Below, one piece after another: positions 1-12,300 of a stretch of DNA of 64,000 nt. The notes under the pieces were generated by a model. The model saw nothing but the letters and a program-made list of their open reading frames with translations. It had not been told where the DNA came from and ran no database searches. Both the position numbers and the translations under genes were made by a program. Every line of letters starts with the position of its first letter. Position 1 is the stretch's first letter. This stretch comes from Erpobdella octoculata (Eukaryota > Annelida > Clitellata > Hirudinida > Erpobdellidae), in assembly GCA_963978895.1 (NCBI GenBank), contig OZ022244.1, forward strand, positions 23,977,031-24,041,030, written 5' to 3'.

Positions 1-780
1 ATTGTATTTATTGTGAATAAAAATATGGAATTTAAAATTCGGGAATACAAAATAAAAATTTGATTAAATCGAATTTGGAATTTTAAAAGTATATATGGCG
101 TCAACAATGGCATGCACTAAATTAATGATAAGCTTATGATCATCATTTTAAGGTTAGCAGAAGTCACGATAAGGGCTGTTTAAAGCACTTCCATAAATTT
201 GATAATTTAAAAAAATATGAATATTTATTCAATGATCATTGTGTGGTTTAAATGATTTTAGTTCCATTCGACAATTTAGAATCTCTTCTACGTCTGCCAA
301 GTTCCGATTACTTACGATTGCTGTTTTTTTTTTTTTTTTTTTTAGTTTAGTTTATATCTTTTATTTTTAGACGGTAAAATAATTAAAATAAAAAAGCAAA
401 TAAATAACTGTTCGTTTAGGAGAAAAGAAGGAAACAGTTAAAAATTGTTTAAAAAAAAATCTTCTTTCTTTTATTATTCACCGTGCATGGACTGCCATCT
501 TCTGTTTTCTGTTTGGAGGTCTTTATTTCTTTTGCTATCGCTTGGTTTAACCCAATAGACATTATCTGTAGTGTCTACGCCATCATCAGGATGATTTCTT
601 TGATCGGGTTGAAGTGCAAGAAAAAACAACGTTGTTGTTTTTTTTAAGACGTTTATTCACAAAAAAACAAAAATCAGAACAGAAATAATATCAACCTAAA
701 AAAGTAAATCATGTAGAACATTTGAAAGGAATATTAATCCCGCTAGAGAAACATCCTATAAAAATTACAATAAAACCTAT
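1..780. other. AT-rich non-coding stretch, nothing recognised
   Basis: This stretch is AT-rich, with a poly-T run near 326-343, and contains no reading frame that I can relate to a protein family. It runs into a LINE remnant on the minus strand. Confidence 0.5.
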
Positions 781-784
781 TTAC

Positions 785-950
785 ACGGTAAAAAGTCACA
801 AAAGCGTGTAGACGCAACTAGCTGCTTAACCGCTCTCTTGAAGGCATCAATGCCCAGAGCCTTGTAGTCCGAAGGCAGAAAGTTCCAAAACCGGGGACCA
901 AAAAATCTTATTGAGTACATTTTTAGAGTTGTATGAATCACATTAGATCG
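785..950 (-). mobile_element. Non-LTR retrotransposon (LINE) reverse-transcriptase C-terminal remnant
   Basis: Read on the minus strand, the frame gives a short peptide with the pattern IRFFGPRFWNFLPSD followed by an amphipathic FKRAVKQLV stretch. This RFFGP..WN.LP...F pattern is typical of the extreme C-terminus of jockey/CR1/Rex-like reverse transcriptase ORFs in invertebrates. The fragment covers about 50 codons. No catalytic palm motifs are nearby, so it is a dead 3' fragment. Family assignment beyond LINE is not possible. Confidence 0.6.
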
Positions 951-1054
951 ATAATGATTAGTAGATCAAGTATTATAAGAATGAACCGAAGATGTTATTG
1001 AAAAAGAATTTAGTAAGGTATGAGGAATTTTCTAATGCAATAATAGTTTTACCA

Positions 1055-1910
1055 TTGCTTATAGTCTTATAGTAATACTTTAGCCAAAATTTCAGTAAGT
1101 TTCTGACATAGTCATGATTACCTAAAAGTTCATTTAATTAATGCAAGCGCCATCAAGTGGCGTCACCAAATAAATATTGGAATAATTTGAAATGATGATT
1201 AAATCGCTTCGGAAATAATCGAATATTGTTTTCGTAGATGGCTAAAGTCTATGCTGAAAGTTTCAAAGTTTTAAGTAATCTAGAAGTTGGTAAAAAATCA
1301 AATTCAACATTTGATCACAGAGAAGTCAAGTTGAACAGGTCCAAGCCGGTGGCGGCGCTAGGATTTCAGAAAAGGGGGGGCAACATTTGGACAAACAAAG
1401 TAAGGTTGGGCAAGCATTGACATGGCAAACCTAACATTTACTCTGGGATGTGTGAGAAATGTCTTGATGGAGGCATGCATTAATTGTGGACATTCGTATA
1501 ACAAAAAAGCCATAAATTTTTAACACTAAAAACGTGGGGCATCTTTTTCTCAAACTAACCATCTGTTATATTTTAAACAGGAATATAAATGGCGCCCCAC
1601 GTTTTAAGTGTTAAAAATTTATGTCTTTTTTGTTATACGTATGTCCACAATTAATGCATGCCTCCATCAAGACATTTCTCACACATCCTAGAGAAAAATT
1701 ATTTTCTTTTTATTAGTTCACAAAAACGTGGTATTTTAAAAAGTTTGTTTTAAATATTTTATTCATAGTTATACTTTAGTCAACATTTTAATAAGTTTTT
1801 GTCATAGTCGTGATTGCCTAAAAGTTCAGTTAATTGACGCAAGCGCCATCTAGTGAATAGTTTTATTTGCGTTACAAAATAAATATTGAAATTATTTGAA
1901 ATGACTGTTT
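1055..1910. repeat. Direct repeat pair flanking a hairpin MITE
   Basis: A segment at about 1060-1200 recurs at about 1765-1905. Both contain a CCTAAAAGTTCA core, then GCAAGCGCCAT, then AAATAAATATTG and TTTGAAATGA. The copies are clearly related but diverged by substitutions and small indels. They bracket the inverted-repeat element at 1441-1697. They may be two copies of a dispersed repeat or the ends of a larger element. Confidence 0.6.
1441..1697. mobile_element. Hairpin (foldback) MITE with about 105-bp inverted arms
   Basis: The left arm (about 1441-1543) and right arm (about 1593-1697) are nearly perfect reverse complements, separated by about 45 bases. Both arms contain GATGTGTGAGAAATGTCTTG, ATGCATTAATTGTGGACAT and the CGTGGGGC end. 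The termini are CTCTGGGATGTG and its complement. The element has no coding capacity. I could not define a clear target-site duplication. It would form a strong stem-loop in single-stranded DNA or RNA. Confidence 0.8.
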
Positions 1911-2057
1911 GTTTTCTATACCAATCCAAACCGCTGTACCAATTTTAATAAAATTTGGCATGGAGGTAGATCTCAAAGATGAGAATAAATAAAGTAGTTT
2001 TAATATTTTTTTATGATCAAAAATTTTCCCAGGCCTAGTGTGCCTATGTCTGAACAT

Positions 2058-2460
<403 letters not shown>

Positions 2461-2499
2461 AAGATAAAAAAGAAATAATACTAATAATAATAATAATTA

Positions 2500-3190
2500 A
2501 CTAATTGTAATTTGGAAAGCACCGAGTCACGCGACTGAAGTAACTTTTGGATATTTTTAAAAGAACATGCCATGTTTCTCTTGATATGAGATTAGTTAGT
2601 ATCTTAATCTGACCGGAAGTGGAACGCATCTGCCGAGAACGTTTTAAAAATAGAAGCTTAAAAGTTAACTGAATAGACAGTGTGGAGAGTAAATTTTTAA
2701 TTTGCAAATCTAACAACTGATGTTTACTTTTATATTCCAAAATAATTTCTAGAAGTGTCATGTCGTTGGCGTTTATGGAGATTTGTTCATATTTTGTTTT
2801 TCTTTATACCAACTTTTCGCCATTTATCATAATAAATTAAACAACAAATATTTTAAGTATACGACAGTATGTAACTGTACTTAAATAATAAGCTATTACT
2901 TGCTTTTCAAGTGCAAGAACTGTGCTCAACACTCAACACTTATAAGAAATTCTCTATCGTTCTCCTTTAATAGCTGTCTGTGCTAGCAGACTCTAAGACG
3001 CAGCCTGGTTTGGTGGTTTGGTGTGTTCTCTTTCATCTACGCTTAGCCTTTGCCCTTAAGGTTTAAGTGTTTAGCTTGTACTTTTTTCTTGCAACCTGTC
3101 AAGGTTATGTTTTTGTTTAGGTCGATCCTTTTTGGGATGAATCTGAATCGTGTCAATTTGACGCATCGCATCGGTCCTGTCGGCAAGTAT
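2500..3190. other. Non-coding stretch, nothing recognised
   Basis: Moderately AT-rich sequence with no recognisable coding sequence or internal repeat. It ends at a CAGGGCCGTAGCCAG motif (about 3195), which resembles a hAT transposon terminus. Confidence 0.4.
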
Positions 3191-3194
3191 TACC

Positions 3195-4730
3195 AGGGCC
3201 GTAGCCAGAGACAAAAATCTACCGAGGACAAAAACAATCTATTGTTATAAGCGCAAGAAACCTACAACACCTATATGTGGGTGTGTGCCAGTGTGCCCCC
3301 AAAAGTTAAACTTTTCTAAAGCTTATTTTGATTTTACTCTTGTTTTTCCTTTCTTTCAAATATAACTTACTCCACCAACAGCTATGCATTGAAATGTAAT
3401 AATAGGATATCGAAAAGACTTGAAATAATTATTTATTTAAAAGCTGAATTAAATCGTCGATGCCCTGATGCATCCCAGCCCTGCAAAATCTTCAAAGGGT
3501 CCACTGGAATCTTGCGGTGGATGGTAAAGCAATTCCAGAAAGTTCATCTTGACCGCAGGTGCTTCGCAGTTATCTTAAGGCGCTTTAGTGCAGAAAATGA
3601 CCGTTCGCAGGGACAGAAAGAAACAGGGAGAGTTGAAAACAGATGAAAAGCCGTTCTCAAGTTTGTAAAAAAGTCTGGATTAGTGACTTCATAGGTTTCT
3701 TGTAGTGATGTTGGCAATCCAAGCACTACTTTGGACCACTTTTTGTACCATTTTTCTAGTTCTTGTGACCATGTCTCAGGAAATAAATGATCTGGCATGA
3801 AAAACCAAAACAAGTCTGATCATGCAACTATTTCAGGTTTATTGCTTGCACGGCATTTGGCAGCAAAATAGTCACTTGAAACAATAGAACTTGATCATCT
3901 GAAAATCGTTCGTTCAATTCCTTAGGGACGTAAATTCAGAATTTTCCAGAGGGGGGAGGGCAAAATTTTCCCGCTATTATATAGCTTACTGACAAGGTTA
4001 CCCGGTGTTGCCGGGGTATTTTTGCTTAGTTTTTTTCTCTCTTTTGCCAATGAAACATCAAATAAATAAAAAAAATGTAATTTGTCAAAATTTTCTTATC
4101 AATGAAGTCTACCTGCATGCCAAATGTTGCTCCTGCGGCTTGGATGTGATAAGCGAATGCTCTCACACACACATTACTTTTTATATCTATATAAATACGT
4201 AGGTACAAGCAGGGAGGGGTGGAGAGATGCATTCCCCACTAAAGTATCAATTGATTTTTTTGGGTATAATATCTGGTTTTTAATGACCGTAGCTTTTTTG
4301 AGAGGAGAAAGTGGAAGTCTTTGAAAACAATTTGGAAAAATACTACGTCTATACCTCACTGGTCATCAGCTTTTTGAAGAGAATGTGAAAAATTTCTGAA
4401 GTGCATCCCCCCCCCAAGAATTTATATAATAAACTTTAGGTGAAAAAATTTAATTTAAAAATCAAAAGGGGGGCAAATTGTCTACAAACGCCAGAAGGAT
4501 TCCAATACCCATTGAATCATCACTAGGTCAAGTAAAGTTAAAATTAGAAAAATATATAGTAAAAAACTCTAGGTAAAAATTTTCAAATTTTGAAAATCAG
4601 GGAAAGGGCAAATGCCCCTGCCCCCCACAATTTAAGTCCCTGCAATTCCTGTTACACGTGATCAATGAACGAATGAAACATGTTCACTCGGAAGTGATTT
4701 TCAATGGAGACTGTTGGAGCATTCGCTCGA
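3195..4730 (-). pseudogene. Decayed hAT transposase (C-terminal half, dimerisation domain), split by a MITE
   Basis: On the minus strand, about 3544-3813 encodes a hAT-type dimerisation segment: FFTNLRTAFHLFSTLPVS, then CERSFSALKRLK. This matches the conserved (S/C)ERSFS.LK motif of hAT transposases related to ZMYM/KRBA2-like proteins. Upstream codons at 3915-3840 (ELNERFSDD) and 4715-4651 (ENHFRVNMFHSFIDH) belong to the same protein. They become adjacent when the 720-bp insertion at 3923-4642 is disregarded. An in-frame TAA lies just before ELNERF and further frame breaks exist, so the gene is dead. A CAGGGCCGTAGCCAG sequence at about 3195 may be the element's 3' terminus; the opposite end was not found. 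Confidence 0.7.
3923..4642. mobile_element. Non-autonomous hAT element (720 bp) with 8-bp target-site duplication
   Basis: The ends are TAGGGACGTAAATT on the left and, read inward from the right, CAGGGACTTAAATT. The octamer CAATTCCT lies directly outside both ends (3915-3922 and 4643-4650). Eight-base duplications and C/TAGGGA-type termini are typical of hAT elements. The interior is non-coding and holds short G-rich tracts. It sits inside the transposase gene of a different hAT copy, so it is the younger of the two. Confidence 0.85.
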
Positions 4731-6335
4731 CGGTTTTGCAGTGAAACTTAGCATTAGATTATTCAATTCCATGCCAAAAAAAACCCAAATGTATTTTATA
4801 TTTATTAAAAAAAATTTTTGTCTTATTTCTACCGAGGCCCTGTGCATTACATATATATCCTTTAGTTCTCTATACCATTCCATAAGCCGTTCCCGCGATG
4901 CTCAAACGCCAAACGTTTCTTAAGTCTTTGAATATCAATACTGCTTTGGTTTTATAAAATTTCATTTCTCAATAATAACCATAATTGTCGATATAAACAG
5001 TTAAAGGCATCATAACCTTTTTCGTGCGAGACTTCTATCATCGAATGAGAACTTTTAAGACAATAAAGCAGTTGACTGCTTTCACAACTTTGATGTCACT
5101 AACAGAGGCGACGATTCAAGTTCAATATTGGAGACCATTTTTCTGCTTTTTCTCTTTCTCTTTTATGCGGCGTTCCAGGGGTATTAGGTATTACCATTAC
5201 CCCGAAACTTTTTCTGAAGTTTGTTTTGCCGTAGGTGAGTTCCAGATAAATTTTTAAATAAAAAAACACGTTTCCCCACCATGGGCACTATCTGCAGTTG
5301 TTTTCTTTCCCATTGTTTTACTCTTTTTCTTTCCTTCCCGTTTATGTAGACAATTAAAAAAAACACTTTGTATGCTAGTTTTTTTTTCTACAAAACTTAA
5401 TGCGAGAGAGAAAGAGAAGAGAGAAAGAGTGAGAAAGTGAGAAAAAAAGGAACAAAAGATAAAAATGGAAAAGCTAAAAAATGGGACGTTCATTTAAAAG
5501 CACCGTGTCCAAACACCGCCATCTTATTATTTGACCGACTGACGAATTCTGCCACCAATAGCTAATAGGTCTGTTTCTGATGGTCATGACAAATTGCAGT
5601 TGCGATCAGTCTTGACTGAGTCATGCTATTCTTTTATTATATTAATTATTTGTATGTTTTTAAGAGCTATTATTGGGAAGACAATGCCTATACTCTCTCC
5701 CCAACCAAATTATTGGGGAGGACTTGTCCCCCCGGCTCCCCCGCAAACGCCGCCCTTGGTCATTAACTGCTTTTCGGCTTCGGGAAGACCTCAAGACAAG
5801 ACTCCTCGTGTGTTGAGAAAACCAGAACTTTGCTTGGAGGTTCACCGCGATTTAGCGTTCCAACATGGAAAAGCGCTATAGAATTTTTTTGGTTGATGGA
5901 TTGAGTGACATGAGTCAAAAAATTTATTTTGCTCTGTTTAATGTCATTGATTGGTTATAAACCGATAGCAAATTCTTAATATCTTCCACCTAAAAACCAT
6001 TCCAGTTACATTTTCCACGGAATTGTCCCTTTCGGATTTCATCCGCCTGGAATTTCCAGAATACTCCGTATTAAAAATAAATATCCTTCAATAATTATTC
6101 AATTTAAAAAGAAGTTTTATTTTAACAACCATTTCACACACAAACAAATAAATACACACAATAGGTTAAACGTCTGCTATTTAGTTATGTTGCCACTCAT
6201 GCGGGACGTTGAAAACACACAGACCGCTGGAGCTGCGGAGAACGTTAGCGGAGAAAACGAGAGATGGAACGATGATGTATAATATGCAATTAGAAGCGAA
6301 ATAAATGTTTGCTATTTATTAGAAGAGAAATCGGT
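4731..6335. other. Upstream flank of the PLCL gene; no gene recognised
   Basis: No supported coding sequence. A GC-rich patch at about 5695-5760 (GGGGAGGAC, then CCGCCCTTGG) looks like a transposon terminus, but no partner end was found. The segment nearest 6336 should contain the 5' UTR and promoter of the PLCL-type gene. I see no clear TATA box there. Confidence 0.4.
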
Positions 6336-9300
6336 ATGTCGTGTAATCAATCAGATGATGTTTTCATCCAAGTGGAAAATCAAAGTGATACTTCTTCGGA
6401 TCGCTGCTTGAAACCGGAAACGGATAAAACTTTACCACGAAAAAGTAGTTTAATGAAAGAAGGAGCTCAACGTCACAGTGGCAAAAAAAAGACTGTTTCA
6501 TTTACATCTGTTTATAATGACGAGAAATCGGTTGCTTGTGGTAAGTTAAATTCTATTCTTAGGTTTTGTGAGTTGAGCCAATCTGCATTTGTTTTTTTTT
6601 TGTCAAGTTTGTATGCAAAACATTGATGTGGGTTTTGAAGTTTAAACTGAGCAATATAAATAAATTAGAAATTATGTTCTGACTCGAGCCAAATAATAAT
6701 AATAAAATTTTTTGTTCTCTTAAAATACATAATTCTAGTTAAAAAATATTTTGTAATAGTCTGAATGTAATTTAAATTTGTTGCATGTAATTTAATTTGG
6801 TTACAATTCATTAATATCTTTCATTTATTAGTTTCAGATTGTTTGTGTCTGATGCAAAGTGGAAGCGAGTTGATCAAGGTTCGGTCAAGTGGTCGCCAGT
6901 ACAAGCGATTCTTCCTGCTTTCATCAGACTTCCAGGAAATCACTTGGCATCCATCTTCTAAAAAACCTCAAAAAGCCAAGAGTAAGCATCCAAATAAGTA
7001 ATGTGTAACTCTAGCATTCCAAATACTTTAAGCGTGCCCGTCATTATATGAATTTTCTAACATTCTTCTTTAATTGGAGAGACAACATGACCAAGTGTTT
7101 CTAAATCTAAGGGCTAGAGATGTTTAAAAAAATGATGATTTTAGTTGGCTGTTTGAAGTAGTTTCTTTTAATTTATAATTAAATAAAATCTAAGAGGATA
7201 TCTTTTTATTGCAGTTCTTATCGAGCACATAAAAGAGGTTCGTCGTGGCAGAGACTCGGAGGTTCTGAGAAGCTTAAAATCAGAGTTTTCTTCCTACAGC
7301 GAAGGCTGTTTCTTTTCCATCGTGGTCGGGGACTCCTTCGATTCGTTGGACCTGATTGCCAATTCCGTCGACGAAGCTAACATCTGGGTCACCGGATTGA
7401 CATACCTCAAGTTCAAACACGAAGGTTGGAAATTTATCGGACTTAATATAGATTTGTTCACACGTTTTTTTGCATGACATGTTTTTGTGTGTGCATGTAC
7501 CACAGGTTATAATTATAAGTAACATATAATAATTAATAATTATAAATTCTTTGAGGAAATTATGACAACATGTGGAATTTGATTAATCAAACTCTTTGTT
7601 TAAAATAATGTTCCGTGATCGGCCGAAATGAGGCATTATTGTTCAGACCTGATGATTTATGATAATGATAACAGTGATGCTGAATTGCTGCATTAGTTTT
7701 AACTTCTAGTTGTTTTTAATTAGAATTTTCGCTTGAAATAAGTTATATCAATTTGCATGATTGAATGATGATTCCTTTAAATAGTAAAATTCAAAACATA
7801 AAAATTGCACCTGAACGTCTCTCACTCACTCGCTGTTATCTCTCCTCCTCCGTATTAACCAACGATCAGTCCATCATCCAGTTAGCTTTGATGGGAGGTA
7901 ATTACCATACTATCTGATCTGCTGTTATTTTGCTTGTTATCACTTTTCATCTATTCGGAGAGGGGGAAATGAAATAACTTTTCATTATTCCCGTTTATCC
8001 GGGTTCGCGTGATTTTATTCATTTTTCAATTAATTAAATTTAAATTATTATTTTCGTCATTTTACTTTTCCACGCTCAGATGTCGGTCCTGCATTCGATT
8101 TTGGAAAATCTCTACGAGATAAGTAATTGAGAGACTTCATTTTTTCTTGAATTGAATTCAAAAAACAATTCCTGATTTTTATTTCATTTGGATGCTTGCT
8201 GATCGATGGTTATTTTTTGTTGTTGAGGTGGTTGGAAAGTGTTTTTATGAATGCTGACAAGGAAGGAAAAGGAGTGCTTGAAGAGGAAGAGGTTGAAATT
8301 CTCATGAAAAAAATTAACACAAATCTCTCTTCACAGCATGTTCAGCGCATACTCAGAGTTGGTGGCAGTTAACTTTCTTGTTCAGATTTCCATTCATGTA
8401 TGTATGTCTGTTTGTACGCTTGTTAATATAAATATTAACGCTACTAAAGATTTAAACTTTTTAACTGGCATTGAGTTACAGCAAAATCATTTGAAAGAAG
8501 TCTCCGCCAATCAAAATTAAATTTTTTTTTTTATTTTTTATTTTTTTTTTTTTTAATAGTTTATAGTCCTTTACACCAGGTGTTTTAAGACTAAAATGGC
8601 TGTATGTTGGAAGCACCTAAGTACTTCCTGTCGTGGATCATAATTTGATCTTTTTAACTTTCCCTTCCTCCTTTCTCCAGGCTTGGGACTGGCTTGCAAA
8701 AGCAAGGCGGAGTTAAATTAAATTTTCAAATCACCAGTCTTTTACTTTCGAGTTTATTGATTGTTGAAGTGATGGACTTATTTGTAAGTTATTCTTTAGA
8801 AATGTAACTGTACGGGTCATCGAGTGCAATGAACAGGTTGTACGAGTGATAAGATAGAAAGTAGGTAACACAATTATAGATAATGGCATATAACATATGC
8901 TGCCTTTAAACATTTTTATCAAAGTTTTAAAAATTTATTTTGTCTACCATTCTATGCTACAATGTTTTTTGGCCATCTGATCTTATCAAGTAAATAAACT
9001 TGAACAGGAAGATTTATTAATTATTTATTTATTATTATTTAGGTTTTATTTTAATTTTTGAGTTTATTTTTTTATTAGAATTTTTGTGTGAAATGTTCAC
9101 TTAGGGATCATCGAGTGACATGTCAACAACAAATTTTAATTCTATCAAAATAAATTATGCCAAAAAATATGCATTTGAGGTGCAGTTGTATAAAAAATAT
9201 GCATTTGAGATGCAGTTGTATAAAAAATATGCATTTGAGATGCAGTCGTATAAAAATATGCATTTGAGATGCAGTCTTATAAAAAATATGCATTTGAGGT

Positions 9301-12300
9301 GCAGTTGTATAAAAATATGCATTTGAGATGCAGTTGTATAAAAATATGCATTTGAGATGCAGTTGTATAAAAAATATGCATTTGAGGTGCAGTCGTATAA
9401 AAATATGCATTTGAGATGCAGTTGTATAAAAATATGCATTTGAGATGCAGTCTTATAAAAAATATGCATTTGAGGTGCAGTCGTATAAAAATATGCATTT
9501 GAGATGCAGTTGTATAAAAATATGCATTTGAGATGCAGTCGTATAAAATATGCATCTGAGGTGCAGACGTATACAAATATGCATTTGAGATGCAGTTGTA
9601 TTAAAATATGCTTTTGAGGTGCAGTTGTATAAAAATATGCATTTTGAGATGCAGTTGTATAAAAAATATGCATTTGAGATGCAGTCGTATAAAAATATGC
9701 ATTTGAGATGCAGTCTTATAAAAAATATGCATTTGAGGTGCAGTTGTATAAAAATATGCATTTGAGATGCAGTTGTATAAAAATATGCATTTGAGATGCA
9801 GTTGTATAAAAAATATGCATTTGAGGTGCAGTCGTATAAAAATATGCATTTGAGATGCAGTTGTATAAAAATATGCATTTGAGATGCAGTCTTATAAAAA
9901 ATATGCATTTGAGGTGCAGTCGTATAAAAATATGCATTTGAGATGCAGTTTTATAAAAATATGCATTTGAGATGCAGTCGTATAAAATATGCATCTGAGG
10001 TGCAGACGTATACAAATATGCATTTGAGATGCAGTTGTATTAAAATATGCTTTTGAGGTGCAGTTGTATAAAAATATGCATTTTGAGATGCAGTCATATA
10101 AAAAATATGCATTTGAGGTGCAGTTGTATAAAAAATATGCATTTGTGGTGCAGTCGTATAAAAATATGCATTTGAGGTGCAGTCGTATAAAAATATGCAT
10201 TTTGAGATGCAGTCATATAAAAAATATGCATTTGAGATGCAGTTGTATAAAAAATATGCATTTGAGATGCAGTTGTATAAAAAATATGCATTTGAGATGC
10301 AGTTATATAAAGAATATGGATTTGAGATGCAGTTATATAAAGAATATGGATTTGAGGTGCAGTCGTATAAAGAATATGCATTTGAGGTGCAGTTATATAA
10401 ATTAACTTGAGATTTACTACGTAATTAATGCTGGTCTGTCTTGAATAATATTAAGTACTTCTTAGCTGGTTCATCTGACTGAAGCTCTTTACATATTTCT
10501 ATTGTTTGCTAATAAATGTTCTCAATGCTGCTGTATTCATTACTATTCATTATATTGTTTATGATAGTTTTTCTGAAATTCTTGGTTTTTCTTTTTTTTT
10601 ATTTGAAATTTCAGGAGACTTGTCGAGCGAACGAAGGAAGAAGTAGACTTTCCAGTGCCGAGTTTGTGGAGATTTTCAAGAAAATATCAACGAGACCCGA
10701 CATTTTGTGTCTGTTTGTGAGGTTTATTTTAATTGAAGTCTTTTTATTTTTTAAACGATTTAAACATTTTAATTTTCGAGGATTTCCATTTTTTCCATTT
10801 AATTTCGAAACAATTTTTAATTTAAAGATTTCTCTTTTTGATCAATTATAAAAGTTTTCAATTTGAATACGTTTCGGTTGCAGGTACGCGAAGAAGATAG
10901 ATTATATGACGTATGATGAGTTGATGCTTTTCATTGAAACGGAGCAAGGGGTGAGCGACTCCATTTTAGTTTGTTTCTTACAACTTTAATCTGCTTATCA
11001 GCTGTTTCTTTATGTACAATTACATTTAATCTTATTTAGTTAATTCATCTTTTATAAATATTATTATATTATATTATTTAAATAATTTAACATGCGCGTC
11101 TTGTTAATTTCGAAAGTTAACGGGTCTGACGTCTGATGTATTGAAGAAGTTAATATATAAATATGAACCTTCAGAAGAAGTCAGAATGAGAGCATGCCTT
11201 GGAATTGATGGTGATCCGTTTTCTCTTCGTTTTCTTTAGTAATCTTTGGTGTTTACATTTGTTGGCAGTTATACTAATATTTTTGTATTAGTGCTTGAGC
11301 ATATGTTAAGGTATCGTTAGTATTTTTGTATTAGTGCTTAAGTAGTATTATTATTATTGTTGTTGTTTGTATATATGGTTAAAGTATGGATTAATCATTT
11401 GTTTGTTTTTTTTATTTAAATAATAATTTAATGTGAGCATTGTTGTTACTTGTATGTTTGTATTGCATGTTTTATTGAAAATTCGAATTCTAGTAATAAC
11501 ATGTTTAGAAATAATTTTGTAGGATTCACATCTTACATCATGTCCGACCAGTGTTCCATTTTCGGTCCAAATTATTCACGTGTGGATCAGAACATGGATC
11601 AACCGCTGTCTCATTACTTCATCGCGTCCTCTCACAACACGTTAGTTTTTTTTGCCCGATTTCTTTTTTTAAATAAAGAATTGCAAACAAATCTTTAGAA
11701 AAATTCCTTAATTGATCGTTTTGTAGAAGTTTTCATTCGAGTCATTCCACGAATCCGTGCAGCGTTGAATCATACGTTCAGGTCCTCAAGAAAGGCTGCC
11801 GATTTCTCACCGGTTTGTTCATTTCCTGCTGTTTATGTCGTAATTTTATATTTTTCTTTTGAAGTCACTTGAAGATATCGTGCACTGTATAAGGTTTTTT
11901 GTTTAAGGTGGAATTTTTAAAAAATTTTAAGATTAAAGCACAAAGTCGATTGTAGCAAATTCCGCTTACATTGAAATCATTTTCAATGAAGTTCTGGCAT
12001 ATAATGTGTGGAATTCACTATATCTGATTTTTTTTATAAGTGGAGTGCACTGTATTTTATTATATTAGTTTAATAATAATAATAATAATAATTTATTATT
12101 GTTGGTAATTAGTTTAACAAAGTCTCTTTAATCTCTTGACCTTTTGACTGATTTGAACCAATTTCAGCACAGTTACTAATTGGGCCCAAGTGGGTAAAAC
12201 AAGCTATTTCATCTCCTCCCTCTTTGTTTTCATACCCGCATTTTAATAATAGCTGAGGAAAATTTTGTTACAAAAATCTTCTTTGTCTTTGACTTCATGT

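Noticed and set aside
4005..4360. Several 60-69-residue frames on both strands
   Set aside because: They fall within the non-autonomous hAT element 3923-4642 and overlap one another; there is no protein family resemblance.
9160..10408. CRISPR-like array
   Set aside because: Units are contiguous without unique spacers, and the genome is eukaryotic. The same applies to the 157-bp and 42-bp arrays.
9120..10410. Overlapping frames of 80-170 residues on both strands with repeated MHIF/LHLKCIF words
   Set aside because: All are translations of the 29-bp minisatellite; the same units are open in several frames, as expected of a repeat lacking stops.
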